Source: Agarivorans litoreus
Lineage (GTDB): Bacteria > Pseudomonadota > Gammaproteobacteria > Enterobacterales > Celerinatantimonadaceae
Assembly: GCF_019649015.1 (NCBI RefSeq)
Contig: NZ_BLPI01000001.1
Location: 1,445,501-1,509,500 of the forward strand
Length of the DNA stretch: 64,000 bases
Direction of reading: 5' to 3'
Below, one piece after another: positions 56,325 to 64,000 of this stretch (the stretch's first letter is position 1; each line of letters opens with the position of its first letter). Position numbers and translations under genes: made by a program. The notes under the pieces were generated by a model. It was given only the letters and a program-made list of their open reading frames with translations. It ran no database searches and was not told the origin of the DNA.

Positions 56325-59084
56325 ATGAGCAATCATAGGTTTGGAATGAAGAAAATTCTGGCAGTGAGTGCCCTAACCATCGCTTTAACTGCCTGCGGTG
56401 GGGACACCGCAGAACAGCACTTATCTAAGGCTACCGAGTACTTAGCTAAAAATGATCAGAACGCTGCAATCATCGAACTAAAAAATGCCATAAAAAAAGA
56501 TGCCTCATTAGCACAAGCGCGGTTGAATTTAGGTGAAATCTACCTTGATCGCGGTAACTATCCGGCAGCAGAAAAAGAGCTACTTAGAGCCTTAGACTTA
56601 AACGCTGAAAAACAGCAACTCATTCCCCTACTAGCTAGAACCTATTTAAATCAAAATGAGCCTGAAAAAATAGGCGAATTGATTACTCAGAATAGACCCT
56701 TTGAAGCTGAGCTAGAAACCGAATTACTGGCAATTCATGCCCTTTCGCTATTTAGAAATGGCCAATTTGATCCGGCTAAAACCACCTTAAATCAGGCCCA
56801 AGAGCTTGGCTTTGAAGGCACCTACTCGCGCATGGTTAAAGCCAGTATTTCTGCTGCCGACCAACAATTTGGAGCTGCCAACGAAACACTGGAACAATTA
56901 AGTCGAGAAGTACCAAACAACACTGATGTATGGCTGCTAAAAGGCCACCTTGCGTCTATGTCTAATGACACAGAAGTAGCGGTAGAGTCTTACAGCAAAG
57001 CAGTAGAACTGGCCCCTGATGCAGCTCAGTTCACTTTGTATTTAGCGCAGGCCTTGGTAAAAAACAAACAGTTTAGCGACGCTGAAAAATATTTAGACAA
57101 TATTTTGAAAATTGCTCCAAACCACATGCTTAGCAATCAATTAAAAGCTTACATACGTTTTCAAGACGAAGATTTTGAGAATGCATTTACATTATCAACT
57201 AAAGCCTTGCAAAGTGGTTCTCATAACACTGCGACCCAAATTGTTGCGGGTATCTCTGCTTACAAATTACAAAAGTACGAACAAGCCTTAACTCAGCTAG
57301 AGCGAGTGATTACTAAAGATCCACAAAATGCCCTAGCACAACGTTTATACGTAACCACTCAGTTTAGAATTGGCCAATTAGACAACGCCTTCAATCAGCT
57401 TAACCAAGCATCTGTTGCTGAGGGCCAAGACAGCGACTTCTTAAGCACAGTGAGCATGCAGCTCAACCGTTTAGGTCGCACCGAAGAAGCAGTACAAATT
57501 GCCGAAAAAGCGGCAAGTTCAGGCGGCTTATCAGAAAAGGCCAAACTGGGTTTACTTAAGCTTAAACAAAATGATTTAGATGGAATTGGCATACTCGAAG
57601 AGGTGCTAGCTGAAGATCCTGCTCATGCCCAAGCATTTTTAGGTTTACAAACTCATTACTTCCGCCAAGGAAAAGCTGATGAAGTGCTAAAGTCTCTGGA
57701 TAGCTGGATAGATGCTCACCCAGAAGATCAAAGTGTAAAACTATTTAAAGGTGCCATTCTTGAGCAGCAAGAGCGCTACGATGAAGCTCTCGCAGCTTAT
57801 CAATCAATATTAAAAGATCAACCTGATGACCTAGCAGCAAAACTATTTAGCTCATCGGTTTATGTGCAAAAAGGCGAAGTAGAAAAAGCTTACGAGATAA
57901 CTTATGAGGTAAAGCAAGAGCAAGCAGAGAATCTTCGTGTTTTTGAGTTCCTAATGAGCCATGCTTCTCAGATAGAAAAGACTGGTGAGGTGAAGACACT
58001 TCTTGATAAACAGCTTGCCGAAGCCCCAGATTCTTCATTATTGAAAGAACAGTTAGGCCGATACTATTTATTTACCCGAGAATTTCCTAAAGCCATTGAA
58101 TCTTTTGAGCAAATTGATGCTTTAACTCGCGAAGACAGAGTTTGGCAATTGATCGGTGATTTGTACCTAGAAACGGATAATCAAGAGAAGGCCATTTTGA
58201 GTTATCAAGCTTGGCTTGAAAACTCACCACTCTCGTTACCAGCGTATGTTAAAAACATCAACATCTTAGAATCTACAGGTCAATTAAAAGAAGCTGTAGC
58301 CTTAAGTAACAGAGCAGTAAAGCTATATAAGAATAACCAACGTTTATTGTTTGTTCATTCAGTATTGCAGCTCAAAGCAGGCGATGCAGCAGCAAGCCAA
58401 GATGCCCTAAACAACCTTGACGCAAATCAAATGAACACACCAGCGGTTTTACAACAGCAGGGTTACATCTATTTAGTTCAAGAAAACTGGCCTGCAGCAA
58501 CTGATACTTTCAATAAATTATATGAAGCTTATCCAAGTACCCAAACAGCTAATCTGTTAATCAAATCATACAAAGAAGCAGATAAAATCGAGCAAGCCGT
58601 TGCTTTCATTAAACAAGCCATCGATGTTCATGGCGAAGCAGCAAAACCTCTTCAACTGCAACTTGCAGAACTGCAAATGAAAACTAACCCACAGCAAGCA
58701 ATTGAGGAGTACCAAGCAATTATTAAGGAGCAGCCAGATAACTTTGTTGCCTGGAACAACCTCGCTTGGGTTTACCATGACTTAAATGAATTTGAAGTAG
58801 CCTTAACTTACGCCAATAAAGCCCACGAGCTAAAACCGGATATACCACAAGTAAAAGATACCTACGGCTACATGTTACTTAAGTCAGGGAAAATAGTAGA
58901 AGCAACTAAAGCGCTTGAGGATAGTTACAAACAAGATGCTAGTAATGAGGTAGGTTTGCACTTAGTAGAAGCGCTAATTGCAAATAAACAAACCAAAGAA
59001 GCTAAACAGCTACTCGATGGATTAATAAATATTGAGCCAGAGTTAGTCAATAAAAAAGCTGAGCTTGAAGCTCAGCTAAATTAA
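56325..59084 (+). CDS. prsT: PEP-CTERM-system TPR repeat lipoprotein PrsT
   Basis: The 919-aa lipoprotein (TIGR02917 family) has a lipobox ending LTAC (Cys24) and then about 20 TPR-type helix pairs to the end (for example LNLGEIYLDRGNYPAAEKEL). The family accompanies exosortase A; its role is taken to be a scaffold for envelope assembly, but this is not proven. An AGGGAA site supports the ATG at 56325. No sigma-54 site was found in the 164-base gap before it. Its last codons contain the terminator of the convergent acyltransferase gene. Confidence 0.95.
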   Translation: MSNHRFGMKKILAVSALTIALTACGGDTAEQHLSKATEYLAKNDQNAAIIELKNAIKKDASLAQARLNLGEIYLDRGNYPAAEKELLRALDLNAEKQQLIPLLARTYLNQNEPEKIGELITQNRPFEAELETELLAIHALSLFRNGQFDPAKTTLNQAQELGFEGTYSRMVKASISAADQQFGAANETLEQLSREVPNNTDVWLLKGHLASMSNDTEVAVESYSKAVELAPDAAQFTLYLAQALVKNKQFSDAEKYLDNILKIAPNHMLSNQLKAYIRFQDEDFENAFTLSTKALQSGSHNTATQIVAGISAYKLQKYEQALTQLERVITKDPQNALAQRLYVTTQFRIGQLDNAFNQLNQASVAEGQDSDFLSTVSMQLNRLGRTEEAVQIAEKAASSGGLSEKAKLGLLKLKQNDLDGIGILEEVLAEDPAHAQAFLGLQTHYFRQGKADEVLKSLDSWIDAHPEDQSVKLFKGAILEQQERYDEALAAYQSILKDQPDDLAAKLFSSSVYVQKGEVEKAYEITYEVKQEQAENLRVFEFLMSHASQIEKTGEVKTLLDKQLAEAPDSSLLKEQLGRYYLFTREFPKAIESFEQIDALTREDRVWQLIGDLYLETDNQEKAILSYQAWLENSPLSLPAYVKNINILESTGQLKEAVALSNRAVKLYKNNQRLLFVHSVLQLKAGDAAASQDALNNLDANQMNTPAVLQQQGYIYLVQENWPAATDTFNKLYEAYPSTQTANLLIKSYKEADKIEQAVAFIKQAIDVHGEAAKPLQLQLAELQMKTNPQQAIEEYQAIIKEQPDNFVAWNNLAWVYHDLNEFEVALTYANKAHELKPDIPQVKDTYGYMLLKSGKIVEATKALEDSYKQDASNEVGLHLVEALIANKQTKEAKQLLDGLINIEPELVNKKAELEAQLN
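59051..59077 (-). terminator. terminator of the acyltransferase gene inside prsT
   Basis: On the minus strand, a 9-bp stem AGCTGAGCT/AGCTCAGCT with a 3-nt loop is followed by TTTTTTA. It lies 29 bases after the acyltransferase stop codon but inside the last codons of prsT. Confidence 0.8.
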
Positions 59085-59105
59085 TCTGTGTAGCCCTAAA
59101 AAACC

Positions 59106-60062
59106 TTATTGGGGCAAATATAAGCCCTTAGATGCACACCACTTATGGCTCTCTCGCAACGATATATTGGGAGAGTCATTTTTATAGAAATTAGCCGAAT
59201 ACATTTTTTTTATGTACTCATCATTGTCATCGTTATTCCTCGCAGCTAAGCATCCCTTCTCCACTTCCTTATCAATATTATGCATTAAAGTTTGGAAACC
59301 GACAGGTAAAGTACGAGTGAGCATGCTGGCACTTATATAATAAGGAGCACGTAAGCCATGGTAATCTATCGCAGGGCCTAGTTGCTCAAATTTAATACCA
59401 AGAAAACTCATACTTCTAGCAAGGCGCGGCTCCATCATAACAAACGCGTGATGGGTGCCGGCTCGCACAGCTAGAGCGGCAATAGACAGATACAAACCAA
59501 TAGCTAAAAAAGGAAAGCAACGTAACTCTTCCTCAGAATAGGTTTGCTCATTGATCGCACCAGAGGCAGCACCATCAAAGTTATCAGCTTTACGACGTCG
59601 AAATTGTGGACGAACCGCTAAGCGTGATATTTCACATATTTCAGTACGTTCAAACTGAGAAGGGTGATATTTAGCACCTTCAATAGCATTCGAACAAAAC
59701 TTCTCGATGGGCAGTAACTCATCTTTACTAGAAGGAGATACTATTCGCACACAGCCTGCATAGTTGGTACTAGGTTTGTGTTCGATTAAACAAAAGCGAG
59801 AGTATTCATCAAATTCATCTTGCTCCATACCATTTTCACGGACGGGTTCGAAATTGAGTTCTTCACAATATACGTCATGACGAATTCTAAACGCCTCCTG
59901 TACGGTATCGGTTTTGTAAGCCACTACTGGGCGAAGATACTCTGCAAAGTGCTGAGCAATTAACTTAGCTTCTCGCTTAACAAGAAGTGAAATGCCACCT
60001 CTCACTACTGCTCCAATATACGGATAGCTGGCCAAGTTTTTCACATATTTGTTTCGGATCAT
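59106..60062 (-). CDS. PEP-CTERM/exosortase system-associated acyltransferase (autoinducer-synthase-like)
   Basis: The 318-aa protein fits the PEP-CTERM-associated N-acyltransferase family (TIGR03694), which has the fold of LuxI-type acyl-homoserine-lactone synthases. Matching parts are AFRIRHDVYCEELNFEP (about residue 57), EQDEFDEYSRFCLIEH and YAGCVRIVSP (about 100), followed by EICEISRLAVRPQFRRR. The real product is not known and need not be a homoserine lactone. Its stop codon faces prsT across 21 bases. It is adjacent to the PEP-CTERM target genes on the same strand. Confidence 0.9.
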   Translation of the reverse strand: MIRNKYVKNLASYPYIGAVVRGGISLLVKREAKLIAQHFAEYLRPVVAYKTDTVQEAFRIRHDVYCEELNFEPVRENGMEQDEFDEYSRFCLIEHKPSTNYAGCVRIVSPSSKDELLPIEKFCSNAIEGAKYHPSQFERTEICEISRLAVRPQFRRRKADNFDGAASGAINEQTYSEEELRCFPFLAIGLYLSIAALAVRAGTHHAFVMMEPRLARSMSFLGIKFEQLGPAIDYHGLRAPYYISASMLTRTLPVGFQTLMHNIDKEVEKGCLAARNNDDNDEYIKKMYSANFYKNDSPNISLRESHKWCASKGLYLPQ

Positions 60063-60148
60063 AAAGCGCTCTCAAAGCTTCAAACTTTCTAAACATTACA
60101 TTTAGATTTTAGAAACAATTTAGAATTATAAAAGGCAGGCTTGCAGAA

Positions 60149-60178
60149 AAAGCAAAGCGCAGAACTAGGCTGCGCTTT
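60149..60178 (-). terminator. intrinsic terminator of the first PEP-CTERM target gene
   Basis: A 9-bp perfect stem AAAGCGCAG/CTGCGCTTT, 7-nt loop, followed on the minus strand by GCTTTTTC. It lies about 40 bases after the gene's stop codon. Confidence 0.85.
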
Positions 60179-60218
60179 GGATGTACAATGCTAAAACTGT
60201 ACGACTTTTAATTAAGCA

Positions 60219-61133
60219 TTATGCGCGGCGACGAACAGCAGCCAAGCCTAATAAACCTAATCCAAAGATAGCTAATGTTCCTGGCTCTGATACTTGAGCA
60301 GCGGAAATAGCGAAACCAGCTTTCAATTCGTTAGTTTTGTCTTCTTCTGTAAGGAAGCCAATACAAGTGAAGTTTGGTCCACAATCAATATCACCTAATA
60401 CCTCTAAGCCTTGTAGACGAGTAGTTAGGGTGTATACATAGTCATCGTAACCTGGAATTGGTAGTACAAAGCTATTTGTTAAATAAATATCATTACCCAC
60501 TTCTGTGTAAGTAACATCTGGACCCAACACGATAGTGAATAAGTCAGCACACCCTTCTTGGTTAATACCGGCTTGTCCTACCAACTGAGTTTTCTCGTAC
60601 TTACAGATATTGTTAGTTGGCGTGTTGTAGGTTTCTTCAAAAATCACACCAAACTGAAGCACTGGCGCAGGTGCAAGTGGGAAGGCAACCGGCGCGGTAG
60701 GCGCAAGGAACAAACCATCAAATAAAGTAGCAGCAACTAAGGTTTTTCCAGTTACACCCCAGTTTTCGTGAACAAGACCAGTACCTTCTGAAAAGGCCAA
60801 TGCACCAACACCATCAACAACGCTTGTTGTAACACTGCCAGCTTTTGAATCTTCAATATTTAAAGCACTTTTCTTAAGGTCTGGGTTTTCAGCGCTGTAC
60901 GGGTCACCCCAAGCTAGAGACTTAGGAAGTTCGCCACCAAAAAGTGGGTCAAAAGCATCCAAAGTTTCTCCAGTTGCATCAATTCCTGTTGGGTCAATTG
61001 AGCCCGCGTCTGAAGTCCACTGATCGAAACCAGCTTCGTTTAGGTAATCCCAATCAGTGATAAGAGCAGCGTTAGCAGAGATGCTTGCAAAACCTAAGCT
61101 AGCCGCCAAGCATGTAAGTTTTAATTTGTTCAT
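60219..61133 (-). CDS. PEP-CTERM sorting-domain target protein, copy 1
   Basis: The protein (304 aa from the chosen ATG) has a signal peptide ending ISANA-A, a unique beta-rich middle and a C-terminal PEP-CTERM tag: EPGTLAIFGLGLLGLAAVRRRA-type layout with the EP(G/E) motif, a hydrophobic helix and a basic end. The tag is read by exosortase. Four cysteines (ICKY, GCAD and DCGP-x3-CIGF) are shared with copy 2 and probably form disulfides. I start at the fourth codon of the longest frame, because GGATGGGTG precedes it. Sigma-54 promoter at 61181-61197. Function of the middle domain is unknown. Confidence 0.92.
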   Translation of the reverse strand: MNKLKLTCLAASLGFASISANAALITDWDYLNEAGFDQWTSDAGSIDPTGIDATGETLDAFDPLFGGELPKSLAWGDPYSAENPDLKKSALNIEDSKAGSVTTSVVDGVGALAFSEGTGLVHENWGVTGKTLVAATLFDGLFLAPTAPVAFPLAPAPVLQFGVIFEETYNTPTNNICKYEKTQLVGQAGINQEGCADLFTIVLGPDVTYTEVGNDIYLTNSFVLPIPGYDDYVYTLTTRLQGLEVLGDIDCGPNFTCIGFLTEEDKTNELKAGFAISAAQVSEPGTLAIFGLGLLGLAAVRRRA

Positions 61134-61180
61134 GTCACCCATCCATTTGGTCAGTACAATTCGAAATACAAGTCATACAA

Positions 61181-61197
61181 AGCAATCTAGATGCCAG
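61181..61197 (-). promoter_or_regulatory. sigma-54 promoter of PEP-CTERM target copy 1
   Basis: On the minus strand CTGGCATCTAGATTGCT matches YTGGCA-n6-TTGCT with GG and GC exactly 10 bases apart. It ends 47 bases upstream of the gene's start codon. Confidence 0.85.
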
Positions 61198-61258
61198 TTT
61201 TAAAAGTCCTTTAAAAGCAGCAGCTTAATAACTAACCAAATATTTAAAGTAAACAGAA

Positions 61259-61280
61259 TGTAAAAATTGCTGACACGAAA
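61259..61280 (-). promoter_or_regulatory. candidate PrsR enhancer site, copy 1
   Basis: This 22-bp element matches 18 of 22 positions of the equivalent element before copy 2. On the minus strand it contains TGTCAG and TTTTACA with AA between, an imperfect dyad with TGT/ACA ends. It lies 62 bp upstream of the sigma-54 promoter, where activators of the PrsR class bind. Confidence 0.55.
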
Positions 61281-61513
61281 GCCCATTATATTTATCACCG
61301 CAAAAGATCCTTAAGATCTTTGCTCTAAAGCTTAATATATGAAGATTTCCCATACTAAACCCAATTAGCGATTTACCTTGGACCAACAAACAACAGCATT
61401 CTGGTGTTAAGTTGCTATGCATTATAAAGGCAGATGAGAAAGCTGAGCCTTCGAACAAGACAGTTACGATTGAGAATTTGATCTTTGGAAGTGAAAGTTT
61501 CTTCGACAGATAT

Positions 61514-61543
61514 AAAAAAACTGCTGCAAGAAAGCGCAGCAGT
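61514..61543 (-). terminator. intrinsic terminator of PEP-CTERM target copy 2
   Basis: On the minus strand, ACTGCTGC, an 8-nt loop and GCAGCAGT are followed by TTTTTT. It lies 22 bases after the copy 2 stop codon. Confidence 0.88.
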
Positions 61544-61564
61544 AATATTATAGGCGTTGCCAAT

Positions 61565-62467
61565 TTAAGCGCGGCGGCGAACTGAAGCTAAACCTAGCAA
61601 AGCTAAACCAAAAATAGCTATAGTGCCTGGCTCAGTAACTTGAGCAGCAGAAATAGCGAAAGCTGCCTTTAATTCGTTCTTCTGGTTTTCTTCAGTTAAG
61701 AAACCAATACATGTAGAGTCAGGACCACAATCTAGGTTATCTAATACAGTTAAGCCTTGAAGACGAGTAGTTAAGGTATACACGTAATCGTCAAAACCAG
61801 GAATTGGTAGAATGAAGCTGTTCTGAAGGTAGATATCATCACCAACTTCAGTAAACGTAACTCCGTCATCTAGTACCAATGTGAATAAATCTGAACAACC
61901 TGCTTCATTTACACCAGCCTCGCCTACTTTAGTATCACCATACTTACAAATACCGTTGGTTGGCGTGTTGTAGGTTTCTTCAAACAATACATCAAATTCA
62001 AGTACTGGAGCAGGAAGCGCAGGGCCAACAAAAGGAGCTAGAGGTTGCAGGAACAAGCCATCAAACAAAACTGCTGAAGACAAAGTATTACCTGTTACAC
62101 CCCAGTTTTCATGGGTTAGGCCTGTACCTGTTACGAAATCCAATGCACCAACACCGTCAACTACACTTGTACTTACTTGACCAGACTGAGCGTCGTCAAT
62201 CTCAAGTGAACTTTTGATAAGTTGAGGGTTTACAGCCCCGTATGGTGTACCCCACGCAAGACTTTTAGGCAGCTCACCACCAAAAAGAGGATCAAACTCA
62301 TCGGCAGTGGCACCACTTGTGTCAATGCCTAGTTGGCCAGCATTCGAACTCCACTCTTTGAAACCAGCGTCATTAACATAGTTCCATTCAGTGATTAGTT
62401 CAGCGTTAGCAGAAATACTTGCAAATCCTAGGCCTGCAGCCAAGCAAGTAAGTTTCAATTTGTTCAT
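61565..62467 (-). CDS. PEP-CTERM sorting-domain target protein, copy 2
   Basis: A paralogue of copy 1, highly similar from the signal peptide (KLTCLAA-GLGFASISANA) to the tag (EPGTIAIFGLALLG, then SVRRRA). It is 300 aa from the ATG preceded by GGATGGGTG. Four cysteines are at the same relative positions, including DCGP-x3-CIGF. The target family is shared by the two; one may be a specialised copy. Promoter and candidate PrsR element are conserved in type and spacing. Confidence 0.92.
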   Translation of the reverse strand: MNKLKLTCLAAGLGFASISANAELITEWNYVNDAGFKEWSSNAGQLGIDTSGATADEFDPLFGGELPKSLAWGTPYGAVNPQLIKSSLEIDDAQSGQVSTSVVDGVGALDFVTGTGLTHENWGVTGNTLSSAVLFDGLFLQPLAPFVGPALPAPVLEFDVLFEETYNTPTNGICKYGDTKVGEAGVNEAGCSDLFTLVLDDGVTFTEVGDDIYLQNSFILPIPGFDDYVYTLTTRLQGLTVLDNLDCGPDSTCIGFLTEENQKNELKAAFAISAAQVTEPGTIAIFGLALLGLASVRRRA

Positions 62468-62517
62468 TTCACCCATCCAATTTGGTAATAGCGTTTAGAT
62501 ATAAAGACCGAGCATAA

Positions 62518-62534
62518 AGCAAAACTCAGGCCAA
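62518..62534 (-). promoter_or_regulatory. sigma-54 promoter of PEP-CTERM target copy 2
   Basis: On the minus strand TTGGCCTGAGTTTTGCT has TTGGC and TTGCT elements with GG and GC exactly 10 bases apart. It is about 50 bases upstream of the start codon, as in copy 1. Confidence 0.85.
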
Positions 62535-62595
62535 GTATAAATTACAAGTAATAACAAAAACTTAAACGCTACAAATAAATAAATCAATTGCGATG

Positions 62596-62617
62596 TGTAA
62601 AACTTACTGACATAAAA
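62596..62617 (-). promoter_or_regulatory. candidate PrsR enhancer site, copy 2
   Basis: The 22-bp partner of the element at 61259-61280, 18/22 identical and again 62 bp upstream of the sigma-54 promoter. It lies in the gap before the ThiF-like gene's 3' end (62624). Confidence 0.55.
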
Positions 62618-62623
62618 AAGCGC

Positions 62624-63490
62624 TCAACTCTCTTCTTTTAAAACTATTTTTTTGGCTATCTTAAATACCATTCGTTGCAAGGGATTACGATTACCCATGG
62701 GTCGCCAGGTTTTCTTAAATCGATTTCGATAAGCATCAAAATGCAAACCATAGGGCGCGGTAACTAGATCTCCACGATTAAGTAGGATTTTTAAAACATA
62801 CGTACCCGCTATACCACCACACATCTTCACCGCCATAGGCATCGATGGTCCTTTTTTAGCGTGAAAATCTGCTCGACTCGGGTCAACTAGATAAGGACGC
62901 TGCAACATAGCTGGGGATAAACCAATTAAGAACTTAATATATTGCTCATTTTCACTAGTGGCATCTTCAAATCGAAAATACTCTTCGTAAGTCATACTGC
63001 CAGGCATAAAACACAGAAATGCACAGCCCATGCCTAGCGGTGCAGCAGTAACTAGGGGGATCTTTTTCTCCAAACACTTTTGAAAGACCAACTTTCGCGC
63101 AGACAAGGCAAAAAAATCTAGGCTATCAACATATACGTCCACACCTTCAAGGAACTCATCAACATTGTGCTCAAAAATACCTTCAGGGAAGGACTTCACC
63201 TCCGCTTCAGGGTTTATATCTAAGCAGATGTTTTCCATTACTTTTACTTTGTCTTGGCCAACGGTAGACATAAACGCGCCAGCTTGACGATTAAAGTTGT
63301 GAACTTCATATTCGTCAAAATCAGAAATGTGAAACTTGCCAACCCCCAAGCGCGCCAAGGTAACAATGTGCTCACTACCAACGCCCCCGGCCCCCGCCAT
63401 GGCAACACGCTTTCCACGTAACACCTGTTGCTCTGCTTCCGTTACCCAACCGATATTCCGAGAAAAAGCATCTTCGTAATTAAAACTCAT
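62624..63490 (-). CDS. ThiF/E1-like adenylyltransferase
   Basis: The 288-aa protein is in the ThiF/MoeB/HesA/E1 superfamily, which adenylate a C-terminal carboxylate or ring-form small molecules. It has the nucleotide loop AGAGGVGSEHIVTLARLG (residues 33-50), ISDFDEYEVHNFNRQ with the expected Asp and Arg, and a possible active cysteine in PLGMGCAFLCFMPG. The paired CxxC zinc motifs of ThiF/MoeB are missing. No partner small ubiquitin-like protein is visible. It is next to the acyltransferase and PEP-CTERM genes, so a role in the same system is an inference. Confidence 0.8.
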   Translation of the reverse strand: MSFNYEDAFSRNIGWVTEAEQQVLRGKRVAMAGAGGVGSEHIVTLARLGVGKFHISDFDEYEVHNFNRQAGAFMSTVGQDKVKVMENICLDINPEAEVKSFPEGIFEHNVDEFLEGVDVYVDSLDFFALSARKLVFQKCLEKKIPLVTAAPLGMGCAFLCFMPGSMTYEEYFRFEDATSENEQYIKFLIGLSPAMLQRPYLVDPSRADFHAKKGPSMPMAVKMCGGIAGTYVLKILLNRGDLVTAPYGLHFDAYRNRFKKTWRPMGNRNPLQRMVFKIAKKIVLKEES

Positions 63491-63614
63491 AACTAGTTAG
63501 CCTTATAAGATTGACGACATCCATTCGCCTGCATATAACCACGAACAACATAGCAACTTGCTCTAATGCATAGTAAAAATTAAGATTAAAAGGTCATTCA
63601 AGGAAGAATATAGT

Positions 63615-64000
63615 ATGAAACTCGCCTTCATCGTAATCCTAGCCTCTTTTTCATCTCTGTTTAGTGTAGAAGCTTCCAGCGCACTTGCAGACACTATAGA
63701 AAAAATCAAACCGTCTGTTGTAGGAATTGGCACCTACAATAAACTGAATTCTCCTAGAGCCAGCTTACGAGGTACCGGATTTGTTGTTGGCTCTCACCTT
63801 ATTGCCACCAATGCACATGTGATCCCAAAAAGCCTAAACCAACAACAGAACGAAAAACTAGTTGTATTTGTTGGCCAAGGTCGCTCGCCAGAACTGCGCA
63901 TTGCCAGCGTAGTAGCTAGCATTGAACAACACGATTTAGCCATACTACAAATTGAAGGCAAAGCCCTAAAACCACTAACGCTTTCAAACCAAAAAGTTCG
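63615..64000 (+). CDS. trypsin-like serine protease, 5' end
   Basis: The frame is open to the window end. A signal peptide (residues 1-20, ending VEAS) is followed by the start of a chymotrypsin fold: GTGFVVGSHLIATNAHV (catalytic His in NAHV, about residue 70) and EQHDLAILQI (catalytic Asp, about residue 113). The catalytic Ser lies beyond the window. An AAGGAAG site supports the ATG. Whether it processes the PEP-CTERM proteins or is a HtrA-type quality protease cannot be decided; the opening RGTGFVVG is compatible with either. Confidence 0.8.
   Translation, partial: MKLAFIVILASFSSLFSVEASSALADTIEKIKPSVVGIGTYNKLNSPRASLRGTGFVVGSHLIATNAHVIPKSLNQQQNEKLVVFVGQGRSPELRIASVVASIEQHDLAILQIEGKALKPLTLSNQKV

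Larger units (their letters stand above)
61134..61564. other. intergenic region between the two PEP-CTERM target genes
   Basis: This 431-base stretch holds, in minus-strand order, the terminator of copy 2, an uncharacterised AT-rich segment, the PrsR-site candidate, the sigma-54 promoter and the copy 1 ribosome site. A 112-codon minus-strand frame (61225-61563) spans it, but it would cover these signals and is not considered a gene. Confidence 0.8.

Noticed and set aside
61225-61563. 112-codon minus-strand frame between the PEP-CTERM genes
   Set aside because: It spans a terminator, the sigma-54 promoter region's upstream element and AT-rich sequence, and its composition is unlike a protein with a clear fold.
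63527-63540. GG-N10-GC match on the minus strand before the ThiF-like gene
   Set aside because: The GC is preceded by AG instead of TT and the -24 part has only TGG, so it is probably chance.

Overview
The window looks like the chromosome of a marine gammaproteobacterium of the Alteromonadales/Vibrionales type. The pan-yadGH-hpt block keeps the order known from enteric bacteria, a TetR-type LuxR/HapR-family quorum-sensing regulator sits divergent to hpt as in Vibrio, and a complete exosortase A (XrtA)/PEP-CTERM exopolysaccharide locus is present. This assignment is inferred from gene content; species cannot be fixed. No tRNA, rRNA, insertion sequence, phage gene or CRISPR array was seen.

Region 1 (1-12.9 kb) is mostly housekeeping. 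It holds panB (3' end), panC and panD for pantothenate; a three-gene membrane cluster centred on a short methyl-accepting chemotaxis protein with a candidate sigma-54 promoter; a TrmB-like methyltransferase with a YadG/YadH-type ABC exporter; hpt; the HapR/LuxR-type regulator behind a structured leader; mpl for murein recycling; small exported proteins including a Kazal-type lipoprotein; ytfJ; and a 273-aa protein of unknown function.

Region 2 (12.9-24.2 kb) is metabolic. cysJ-cysI-cysH form an assimilatory sulfate-reduction operon. dctB-dctD encode a two-component system that should activate the adjacent dctP-dctQ-dctM TRAP transporter for C4-dicarboxylates. A near-consensus sigma-54 promoter and two identical-class dyads (ATGGG-N10-CCCAT, 33 bp apart) lie between dctD and dctP. 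A thioesterase follows.

Region 3 (24.3-64 kb) is one large PEP-CTERM/exopolysaccharide island. It contains PrsR/PrsK regulation; the XrtA-type ATPase, outer-membrane beta-barrel, tyrosine autokinase, chain-length regulator and export lipoprotein; a divergent EpsB2-type initiating sugar transferase with exosortase A; a long minus-strand operon of glycosyltransferases, deacetylases, an acetyltransferase and a CapK-like enzyme; a QueC-like PP-loop protein with a Wzx flippase; a second minus-strand set (TviB, TviC, FemAB/GNAT-like protein, Wzy/ligase, pyruvyltransferase, GT2); PrsT; an autoinducer-synthase-like acyltransferase; two paralogous PEP-CTERM target proteins; a ThiF/E1-like enzyme; and the start of a trypsin-like protease.

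The strongest new regulatory signal is that both PEP-CTERM target genes carry a sigma-54 promoter and, exactly 62 nt further upstream in each case, a shared 22-bp element. This fits direct activation by the sigma-54 enhancer-binding protein PrsR. The implied flow is: PrsK/PrsR sense and activate; the sugar genes build a uronic-acid polysaccharide; XrtA sorts the PEP-CTERM proteins into the envelope or matrix.
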